NCBI GenBank assembly: GCA_036520835.1
Contig: DATDIX010000378.1
Location: 1 to 20,632, forward strand
DNA length: 20,632 nt
Origin: VBAT01 sp036520835
GTDB lineage: Bacteria > Bacteroidota > Bacteroidia > Chitinophagales > Chitinophagaceae
Direction: 5' to 3'
The notes beneath the pieces were generated by a model that saw only the letters and a program-made list of their open reading frames with translations, was not told the origin of the DNA and did no database searches. The translations under genes were made by a program, and so were the position numbers. Positions 14,256 through 20,632 of the stretch are shown piece by piece (position 1 is the stretch's first letter; each line of letters begins with the position of its first letter).

Positions 14256-16352
14256 ATGCAAACAAGATCAAATTTAAGGTTAAGCATGCTGATGATGTTA
14301 TTGACCGGGACCCTTTTTATTTCCTCCTGTGAAAGAGAATTTGATGAACCACCCCTCTACATTGACCCGAACCTTACCCCTACGATGACCATTGCCCAGT
14401 TAAAAGCGATGCATGTCGGCGGACAGGTAGAAACCTTGCCTGATGGCATTATCGAAGGAGTGGTAAATGCCGATGATAAGAGCGGTAACTTTTACAAGCA
14501 GATCAGTATCCAGGATGCATCCGGTGGTATCACTATCCGTATGGATGGGTTGAACCTATACGCCAATTACCCTGTAGGCCGCAAAGTATATGTAAAACTG
14601 AATGGCCTCTACATGGGTGATTATGCCGGTCTGATACAGTTAGGCGGAAGCATTGACAACAGCGATCCCTCTTTTCTCAATGTAAACCCTATTGCTTCCA
14701 ATCTCTTTGACACCTACGTTGTCAAAGGCTCACCGAACAATACAGTTACACCTACTACAATCGCTTCGGTTGCTGCGCTGAATGATAATTACCAGAGTAT
14801 GCTGATCAAGTTCGAGAACTTTGAGTTCACCGTAACCGATACTTCAAAAACTTACGCCAATGCAGTCAACCAGCAATCCGTAAACCTGAATGTAAAAGGT
14901 TGTGGTGGCAGCAGCATCATACTTCGTACAAGTGGTTATGCCAACTTTGCCGGTATCAATGTTCCCAATGGCAATGGCACTTTGTTATGTATCTATACAC
15001 GTTTCAATTCAACCAAGCAACTGGTGATACGTGATACAAATGATGTACAATTCAGGGGCCCACGTTGCGGTTCCGGACCTACTACATTGATGAATATATC
15101 GGATGTAAGGGCTTTGTTTACGGGCACTACAACTTCTGCGCCGGCCGGTAAAAAAATTACCGGTGTGGTCATAAGTGACAAGAGTGCAAATAATCTTAAT
15201 ACCCGCAATATATACCTGCAGCAGGGAAATGGTTTATCCGGCATCCTGGTCCGTTTCGATGCAGACCATAACTTCAATCTTGGTGATTCTATTGAGGTAA
15301 ATGTATCAGGGCAGGAGTTGTCGGAATTCAATGCATTGTTGCAATTGAATAATGTACCATTGAGCTATGGGACATTGATCGCTACGGGTAAAACAATAAC
15401 ACCAAGACAGGTAACCATTGCTGAAGCCAATACCAATTTTGAAACATGGGAGTCAACACTGGTAAAAATTCTGAACATTACTTCCCTTACGGGTGGTACA
15501 AGCGGTAACTGGAGCGGAAGCGTGACATTGACTGATGCAACCGGTACACTTGTCGCCTTTACTTCAAGCGCTGCCACATTTGCCACTACTGCTTACCCCG
15601 GAACAGTTACTTCGCTGGTCGGATACCTGACGCCTTTTAATGCTACAAAGGAGATCGCCATGCGTAACTTGTCAGATGTAGTTGCCGGCAGCGGACCACC
15701 CCCGGGCGGCTCAGGTCTTAACTTGACCACCTCACCTTACCTGCAAAACTTCAATGCTATTACCAGCGGGTTGCCCCAGGGTGTGTATGTAAAGATCGGG
15801 GCTACGGCTACTTCATTAGGAACAGGGGACGCAGCCATTTTTGGTGGCAGCCTTGCAACACCTACTGCCTGGAATAATGTAAGCGCCGGTGTTAAAAATT
15901 TTGCATCCGCAACAGGTCTGACGGCAACGAGTGATGCAACAGCGCAAAATGCATCCACTGACAGGGTGCTGGGTCTTCGCCAGACAAGTGCAACGGGTTA
16001 TGATCCGGGTTCTGCATTTACTTTCCAATTAACTAATACAACCGGCAAAACCAATTTCCAGTTAAGCTTTTTATTACAGGCATTAGATAATAGTATTGGC
16101 AGAACAACAACATGGACCGTACAGTATGGAATTGGTGATTCGCCTGCAACATTTACAACTGTGACCACCAACCCAGCGACGCTTACTACAGGTCCTGTAT
16201 TTGGCAGTACACCTGTTACTGTAAGTTTCGGTAATGCTTTGGATAATCAAAGTCAAAAAGTATGGATCAGGATCGTTACGCTGGCCGCTACTACAGGTTC
16301 AGGAAGCCGTGCTTCTACGGCTATTGATGATCTGCAGCTGACATGGAATTAA
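14256..16352 (+). CDS. DUF5689-domain surface lipoprotein
   Basis: This 698-residue lipoprotein has a signal peptide ending ISSC with Cys25 lipidated. The following residues EREFDEPP are rich in acid, similar to the signal that sends Bacteroidota lipoproteins to the cell surface. Residues about 40-265 are a DUF5689 domain (TIAQLKAMH, GVVNADDKSGNFYKQISIQDASGGI, YPVGRKVYVKLNGLYMGDYAGLIQLGG). Residues about 278-470 repeat the same kind of OB-like fold (ISDVRALF, ITGVVISDKSANN, IYLQQGNGLSGILVRF). Residues about 485-698 form a beta-sandwich of the choice-of-anchor/carbohydrate-binding type. It lacks SusD-like TPR helices but occupies SusD's place next to the receptor, so it likely captures ligand on the surface (inference). 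It is cotranscribed with the receptor and ends at the terminator 16373-16404. Confidence 0.85.
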   Translation: MQTRSNLRLSMLMMLLTGTLFISSCEREFDEPPLYIDPNLTPTMTIAQLKAMHVGGQVETLPDGIIEGVVNADDKSGNFYKQISIQDASGGITIRMDGLNLYANYPVGRKVYVKLNGLYMGDYAGLIQLGGSIDNSDPSFLNVNPIASNLFDTYVVKGSPNNTVTPTTIASVAALNDNYQSMLIKFENFEFTVTDTSKTYANAVNQQSVNLNVKGCGGSSIILRTSGYANFAGINVPNGNGTLLCIYTRFNSTKQLVIRDTNDVQFRGPRCGSGPTTLMNISDVRALFTGTTTSAPAGKKITGVVISDKSANNLNTRNIYLQQGNGLSGILVRFDADHNFNLGDSIEVNVSGQELSEFNALLQLNNVPLSYGTLIATGKTITPRQVTIAEANTNFETWESTLVKILNITSLTGGTSGNWSGSVTLTDATGTLVAFTSSAATFATTAYPGTVTSLVGYLTPFNATKEIAMRNLSDVVAGSGPPPGGSGLNLTTSPYLQNFNAITSGLPQGVYVKIGATATSLGTGDAAIFGGSLATPTAWNNVSAGVKNFASATGLTATSDATAQNASTDRVLGLRQTSATGYDPGSAFTFQLTNTTGKTNFQLSFLLQALDNSIGRTTTWTVQYGIGDSPATFTTVTTNPATLTTGPVFGSTPVTVSFGNALDNQSQKVWIRIVTLAATTGSGSRASTAIDDLQLTWN

Positions 16353-16372
16353 TAAAGAAATTTTCTATAATG

Positions 16373-16404
16373 AAAATGCCCTGTCAATGACGGGGCATTT
16401 TTTT
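16373..16404 (+). terminator. Intrinsic terminator of the receptor-lipoprotein operon
   Basis: AATGCCCTGTC pairs with GACGGGGCATT over 11 bp (one G-U) around the loop AAT, followed by a run of seven T. Flanking A and T bases extend the stem. The - strand copy ends in TTTTC, so it may also stop transcription of the convergent EEP gene. Confidence 0.88.
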
Positions 16405-16420
16405 ATGCAATACTCTTTTA

Positions 16421-17641
16421 TCAGAGATGTGTAAGCTTGATGACTGTTCTGTATTGTTTTGTTTGCACTTGCAGAAAATAAATTCCTTTCGCCAATAACG
16501 GAAGTTTAGGTTGAAGTGTGGTGCCTGCATTTAGTCCATCTACTATTTGTTCTGCCAATACCTGCCCCTGCATATTAATTAGTTTGAATTGAACATTCGC
16601 CAGCTTTTTGGTAGCACGAATATTCAGTTCGCCAATAAATGGATTGGGAAAAGCAAGGATGCCAAGTTCTGGTGCAGGAATATTGGGAACAGAGGTGATA
16701 AGCCCCGCCAAACTGTATTTGGAAAAAACAGGATAGTGGTCGGAAGTGTTATGGGCTGTGATATAATCAGGAACCACATTGGTAATATCCATTCTTATCT
16801 GAACGGTATTTAAAATGTAGTAAGCTTCCATTTCATTGGAGATAACATGATTGTCAATTACGTTTGGAAAATTGATCATCGTAGTTTGTCCCAGGTTGGC
16901 TAATCCAATGGTAATAGATTTATAATGATCAGCATCCAGGCTGTCAAATACGATGGGTTGGTAAGATGTCTCCGGTCCTGAAGCTGTGGAGATCGTCTGG
17001 TTCAATGCGTCATTAAAATCACCAAAGATGATATTGTTTGTATTGGAATAACGAAGGTCCAGCGAATCTTTCAATTCCTGCGCACCCGCTCTTCTCCGGT
17101 TATAATCATCAGATGTACTGCCTGCCTTTCCATGAATAACAATGAAGTTGATGTTTTTTGTAATGCCTCCAATGGTAACGTCTGCATTCAACAAAAAAGG
17201 AAAACGGCCGCTGGCCCAGTTAGTATAGGCATTGGAACTATTGCGTAGCATGCCTCTTGCTGTTACATTGCTGAAAATATCTTTTTTGTAGAGGAACACC
17301 AGCTTTTGCCCGTTGCGCCAGGCATTGGTGCCGGGTGCTGTCGCATTGCTGCAGAAATCCGAGATGATATAAGCATAGTTGCTGCCTAATGAATCAACCA
17401 GCCTTCTTATCTGTACCGTATCCACCATTTCTGTAAGGCCGTATATGTCGGCATCTAAATAGCGGATGATCTTTTTTGCATTTTCTCTTTGCAGGTTGTC
17501 ATTGGCGGGATCTTCAAATGATGCGCCAAACCATTCTATGTTCCAGCTTACCACATCCAATGTGGAAGAACTACTTTGCGCATTGGTGGTAAAATTTCCC
17601 AACAAGCAAATAGTCACTAAACATAGCAGGTTTCTTGTCAT
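16421..17641 (-). CDS. Secreted EEP-family nuclease with type IX secretion sorting domain
   Basis: This 406-residue protein has a signal peptide (MTRNLLCLVTICLLGNFTTNA, then QSSSS). It is followed by an EEP catalytic domain (about 28-310) with all key residues: SWNIEWFG with Asn34, LTEMVD with Glu71, VIHGKAG with His170, FGDFND with Asp208 and Asn210, and TSDHYP with Asp301 and His302. Residues about 328-406 are a type A sorting domain of the type IX secretion system: AFPNPFIGELNI, then FKLINMQGQVL, then KGIYFLQVQT and a closing VIKLTHL. The protein is therefore expected outside the cell or anchored on its surface. It converges on the receptor-lipoprotein operon and is the last gene of a same-strand group with the prenyl synthase gene and recJ, 74 nt after recJ. 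Possible activity: DNase or RNase; not separable from the sequence. Confidence 0.93.
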   Translation of the reverse strand: MTRNLLCLVTICLLGNFTTNAQSSSSTLDVVSWNIEWFGASFEDPANDNLQRENAKKIIRYLDADIYGLTEMVDTVQIRRLVDSLGSNYAYIISDFCSNATAPGTNAWRNGQKLVFLYKKDIFSNVTARGMLRNSSNAYTNWASGRFPFLLNADVTIGGITKNINFIVIHGKAGSTSDDYNRRRAGAQELKDSLDLRYSNTNNIIFGDFNDALNQTISTASGPETSYQPIVFDSLDADHYKSITIGLANLGQTTMINFPNVIDNHVISNEMEAYYILNTVQIRMDITNVVPDYITAHNTSDHYPVFSKYSLAGLITSVPNIPAPELGILAFPNPFIGELNIRATKKLANVQFKLINMQGQVLAEQIVDGLNAGTTLQPKLPLLAKGIYFLQVQTKQYRTVIKLTHL

Positions 17642-17715
17642 ATCACTGTTTCAATAATAAAGGTAAGACAGAAAGTCAAAGCCGTAAAGCCAACAGGCAA
17701 GACTTGTTTACATGG

Positions 17716-19416
17716 TCATTCAGACAGGCGGAGATCGATCATGCGCAGTTGCAATGATTTTTCCCCGTTCCATTCATTCTCATCGATCTTAAAAACAATG
17801 TCAACTGGTTGTTTCATTTGCAACAGGGGAAATTTATCTGCCATATTAAAACCAATCCCAGTGATCGTGACATTATCCTGCCGCACGGAAAAACGGACAT
17901 GCTGTTCTTTGACTATCCTGGAATAACCGGTATCCATTACTCTCCTGGCAATAAATACGGGACGAAGATTTTCAGGGCCAAAAGGCTCCATCTGGCACAT
18001 GATATTATAGAAAGGCCATTTGATATCCTTCAGTGAAATTTCTGCATCAATTACTACTTCAGGGATCAGTAATTCAGGGTCAATAGTGGATGAAACAACT
18101 TCTTCAAACTTATTGCGGAATGCATCTACTTGTTCCAGCTCCAAGGTCATACCTGCTGCAGCAAAGTGACCGCCATATCCCAATAAATGCTCACGACAGG
18201 CATGGATAGCTTCGTATAAATTAAATCCCGGAACACTGCGGGCACTACCTGCTGCATACTCTCCCGATTGTGTCAGTACAATAGTAGGACGGTAATAATG
18301 CTCTATAAGACGGGAAGCTACTATACCCACTACACCTTTATGCCAGTGAGATTTGAATACCAAAGTAGAACGGCGGTCTTTCCATTCTTCGTTTTCGCCG
18401 ATCAGGGCAAGTGCTTCTTCAGTAATGTTGCTGTCTGCTTCTTTCCTGTCCGTATTATCGCTGTGCAGCATTTCAGCATAGTGCAGTGCTTCGTCATAGG
18501 TTTCGGAGACAAACATCTGTACCGCCTTTCTCGCATCATCCATTCTCCCGGCTGCATTTACTCTCGGTGCGATCATGAATACAAGATTATTGATATGCAG
18601 TTCTTTTGTCAGGCTGTTGAGCTGCATCAATGCTTTAATGCCCTTGTTGGGATTTTCATTGGCTTTTTTTAATCCATGAAAAGCCAGTATCCTGTTTTCC
18701 CCGGTCATAGGAACAATATCAGCGGCAATGGCCGTAGCTACAAGGTCAAGGTATTCAAAGATATCTTCATCGCCGAGGTTGAATTGCGGTGCCAATGCCA
18801 TGATCAGTTTGAAACCTACCCCGCATCCGCATAATTCCTTGTACGGGTAGTTGCAACCTGTTTGTTTGGGATTAAGAATGGCTACAGCGGGGGGCAGCTC
18901 TTCATCGGGCAAGTGATGGTCACAAACAATAAAATCTATTCCCAGTTCTTTTGCATACGCAATTAAACCAGCTGATTTGATACCGCAGTCAAGCGATATG
19001 ATAAGCGTAAAACCATTTTCTTTTGCAAAATCTATTCCTGCTTTACTTACTCCATAGCCTTCACGATAGCGATGGGGAATATAGAAATCAAGGTTGCGGT
19101 GTACTTTTTGTAAAAACTGGTACATGCAGGCGACAGATGTCGTTCCGTCCACGTCATAATCGCCAAAGACAAGAATTTTTTCATTGTTATTTATCGCCAA
19201 TAAAATTCTTTCAACTGCCTTGTCCATATCTTTCATCAGCCAGGGATCATGCAGATCTGCCAGCTGAGGACGAAAAAAGTCTTTAGCAAGTTCAAATGTT
19301 TCAATTCCCCGGCGAACCAGGATCTTACAAATAACCGGATGGATGTTCAGGGCTTGCTGCAATGAAGCAACTTTTTTTTCATCTGCCTTTACAATATTCC
19401 ATCTCTTTTCCATCAT
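17716..19416 (-). CDS. recJ: Single-stranded-DNA-specific 5'-3' exonuclease RecJ
   Basis: This 566-residue cytoplasmic protein is RecJ, which digests single-stranded DNA 5'-3' in recombination (RecFOR pathway) and mismatch repair. The DHH phosphoesterase motifs are intact: VFGDYDVDGTT (84-93), SLDCG (141-145), CDHH (165-168) and APRVNAAGRM (283-292). The DHHA1 domain has the GYGGHFAAAGM block (413-423). The C-terminal OB-like region ends in ENEWNGEKSLQLRMIDLRL. Length matches the family. The start ATG at 19416 is immediately followed by a second ATG (19413). It begins 9 nt after the polyprenyl synthase stop, so the two are probably one operon. No clear terminator follows. Confidence 0.97.
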   Translation of the reverse strand: MMEKRWNIVKADEKKVASLQQALNIHPVICKILVRRGIETFELAKDFFRPQLADLHDPWLMKDMDKAVERILLAINNNEKILVFGDYDVDGTTSVACMYQFLQKVHRNLDFYIPHRYREGYGVSKAGIDFAKENGFTLIISLDCGIKSAGLIAYAKELGIDFIVCDHHLPDEELPPAVAILNPKQTGCNYPYKELCGCGVGFKLIMALAPQFNLGDEDIFEYLDLVATAIAADIVPMTGENRILAFHGLKKANENPNKGIKALMQLNSLTKELHINNLVFMIAPRVNAAGRMDDARKAVQMFVSETYDEALHYAEMLHSDNTDRKEADSNITEEALALIGENEEWKDRRSTLVFKSHWHKGVVGIVASRLIEHYYRPTIVLTQSGEYAAGSARSVPGFNLYEAIHACREHLLGYGGHFAAAGMTLELEQVDAFRNKFEEVVSSTIDPELLIPEVVIDAEISLKDIKWPFYNIMCQMEPFGPENLRPVFIARRVMDTGYSRIVKEQHVRFSVRQDNVTITGIGFNMADKFPLLQMKQPVDIVFKIDENEWNGEKSLQLRMIDLRLSE

Positions 19417-19425
19417 GGTCAGTTA

Positions 19426-20388
19426 TCAGTATTTGCGGTCTGTAACATAAAGCACAAGGTCTTCCAGCCCTTTTCTGAAGGGGCTTTCAGGAAATTCATG
19501 CAGTATGGACAGCGCTTCTTTTTTATAAGCATTCATTTTCTCAATGGCATATTTTATCCCGCCTGCTTCTTCTACTTTTTCTATCACCCATTTTACTTTC
19601 TTTTTATCGTTGTTGTTATTCTTAACGATATAAATGATCTGTCTCCGGGTTGCTTTGTCTGTATTATTCAGTGTATAGATCAGTGGCAGGGTCAATTTTT
19701 TTTCCTTGATATCATTTCCCGTCGGCTTGCCAACATTTTCACTGGCATAATCAAAAAGATCATCCTTGATCTGGAAGGCCATCCCTGTTTTTTCACCGAA
19801 TGCCCTCATTTTTTCCGCTACAGCATCATTGTTACTGGTTGACCAGGCGCCGGCAGCACAGGCAGAAGCAAGCAGCGAAGCCGTTTTATTACGGATGATC
19901 TCGAAATAAATATCTTCTTTAAGGTTCAATGATCTTGCTTTTTCAATTTGTAATAGTTCCCCTTCACTCATTTTACGTACTGCATCAGAAAGAAAATGCA
20001 AAACTTTATGATCGTTATTGTCCAGTGATAAAAGAAGTCCTTTGGCCAGCAGGTAATCGCCAACAAGTACAGAAGCTTTGTTTTTCCAAAGGGCATACAC
20101 AGAAAAAAAACCTCTTCTTTCCTGGGCATCATCAACCACGTCATCATGCACAAGGGTAGCAGTATGTAATAATTCTACGAGAGAGGCAGCCCGGTAAGTT
20201 GATTCGTTTGTTTCCCCGCAAAGTTTGGCGCTCAGCAATACAAACATCGGTCTCAGTTGCTTGCCTTTGCGTTTTACAATATACCGCATGATGCGGTCAA
20301 GCAGGGGTGTCTGGCTTCGAACCGCTTCTTTAAACCGGGTTTCAAACTCGCTTAATTCGTTTTTTATGAGGTCAACCGGCAACTGCAT
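19426..20388 (-). CDS. Long-chain polyprenyl diphosphate synthase
   Basis: This 320-residue protein is a trans-prenyltransferase that extends farnesyl or geranylgeranyl diphosphate with isopentenyl diphosphate, supplying the side chain of menaquinone. Motifs: KGKQLRP (41-47), first Asp-rich motif HDDVVDD (81-87), IRNKTA near 166-170, and second Asp-rich motif KDDLFD (208-213), then GKPTGNDIKEKKLTLP. Residues four and five positions before the first Asp are small (Thr and Ala), typical of enzymes with long products; heptaprenyl would fit Bacteroidota menaquinone-7 (inference). It starts the unit with recJ downstream, and has a promoter candidate at 20414-20444. The name ispB would fit E. coli's octaprenyl enzyme but product length is not proven. 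Confidence 0.93.
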   Translation of the reverse strand: MQLPVDLIKNELSEFETRFKEAVRSQTPLLDRIMRYIVKRKGKQLRPMFVLLSAKLCGETNESTYRAASLVELLHTATLVHDDVVDDAQERRGFFSVYALWKNKASVLVGDYLLAKGLLLSLDNNDHKVLHFLSDAVRKMSEGELLQIEKARSLNLKEDIYFEIIRNKTASLLASACAAGAWSTSNNDAVAEKMRAFGEKTGMAFQIKDDLFDYASENVGKPTGNDIKEKKLTLPLIYTLNNTDKATRRQIIYIVKNNNNDKKKVKWVIEKVEEAGGIKYAIEKMNAYKKEALSILHEFPESPFRKGLEDLVLYVTDRKY

Positions 20389-20413
20389 AATTAAAGAGCG
20401 GCAATTTACGCTG

Positions 20414-20444
20414 CAAAAAAATAACCCGCCATAATTTGGTCAAA
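20414..20444 (-). promoter_or_regulatory. Promoter candidate of the prenyl synthase-recJ unit
   Basis: On the - strand TTTG (20444-20441) lies 19 nt before TTTTTTTG (20421-20414). The spacing is ideal; the -7 element differs from TAnnTTTG at one base. Leader of about 20 nt to the ATG at 20388. Confidence 0.4.
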
Positions 20445-20511
20445 ATGCATTTTTTGGGTCTGAAACTAAGGGGGAATTAAAATTTCGTGTCCCAAATAAT
20501 TTTCACAAAAA

Positions 20512-20542
20512 TTTGGTAATTAAGGAGTAAGTTATATTTTTG
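20512..20542 (+). promoter_or_regulatory. Consensus Bacteroidota promoter of the right-edge gene
   Basis: TTTG (20512-20515), a spacer of exactly 19 nt, and TATTTTTG (20535-20542) match TTTG-N19-TAnnTTTG in full. Transcription would begin near 20549, about 40 nt before the ATG at 20589. Confidence 0.65.
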
Positions 20543-20588
20543 CGAATATTTGGACACTGTTTTAACTGTAAAATCTTAATCCTTAGTT

Positions 20589-20632
20589 ATGGCAAGCAAA
20601 AAGTACACACTACTGTTAACAGGTTTTTTCTG
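20589..20632 (+). CDS. Start of an unidentified gene, truncated by window edge
   Basis: Only 14 codons are visible, encoding MASKKYTLLLTGFF. Two lysines followed by hydrophobic residues fit the beginning of a signal peptide or membrane anchor. The call rests mainly on the full-consensus promoter about 47 nt upstream. The gene is divergent from the polyprenyl synthase. No family can be named. Confidence 0.55.
   Translation, partial: MASKKYTLLLTGFF

Overview
The window looks like chromosomal DNA from a member of the Bacteroidota, most likely family Chitinophagaceae (inference from gene content; no rRNA is present to confirm it). The evidence is a TonB-dependent receptor paired with a DUF5689-type surface lipoprotein, a nuclease ending in a type IX secretion sorting domain, the gene order rpsF-rpsR-rplI without ssb or priB, start codons mostly lacking Shine-Dalgarno sequences, and several promoters fitting the Bacteroidota pattern TTTG-N19-TAnnTTTG. 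I see no tRNA, rRNA, CRISPR array, insertion sequence or prophage.

Layout. 1-250: AT-rich leader. 251-5665 (+): a very large bacterial alpha-2-macroglobulin lipoprotein with an intact CTEQ thioester, ending at a bidirectional terminator (5686-5711) shared with a convergent stress unit. 5733-7989 (-): a glycosyltransferase/HAD-phosphatase fusion resembling glucosyl-3-phosphoglycerate synthase joined to a SerB-like phosphatase, followed by a tandem universal stress protein. 8318-8728 (-): a small RRM RNA-binding protein with a glycine-rich tail. 9025-10193 (-): ribosomal proteins bS6, bS18 and bL9, with a hairpin-forming repeat between rpsR and rplI.

10429-17641 is the most interesting block. 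A periplasmic-type endonuclease/exonuclease/phosphatase (EEP) enzyme (-) is divergent from a TonB-dependent receptor (+), which is followed 37 nt later by a DUF5689 surface lipoprotein (+). Convergent to these is a second EEP enzyme (-) carrying a type IX sorting domain. My reading (inference) is a nucleic-acid or organophosphate scavenging locus: the secreted nuclease cuts polymer at the cell surface, the lipoprotein and receptor capture and import fragments, and the periplasmic enzyme finishes degradation. An imperfect 11-bp inverted repeat lies between the two divergent promoters and could be an operator.

17716-20388 (-): recJ and, upstream of it, a long-chain polyprenyl diphosphate synthase, probably co-transcribed. 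20389-20588 is a divergent promoter region; the + strand promoter is a full consensus match and drives a gene truncated at the right edge (20589-20632).
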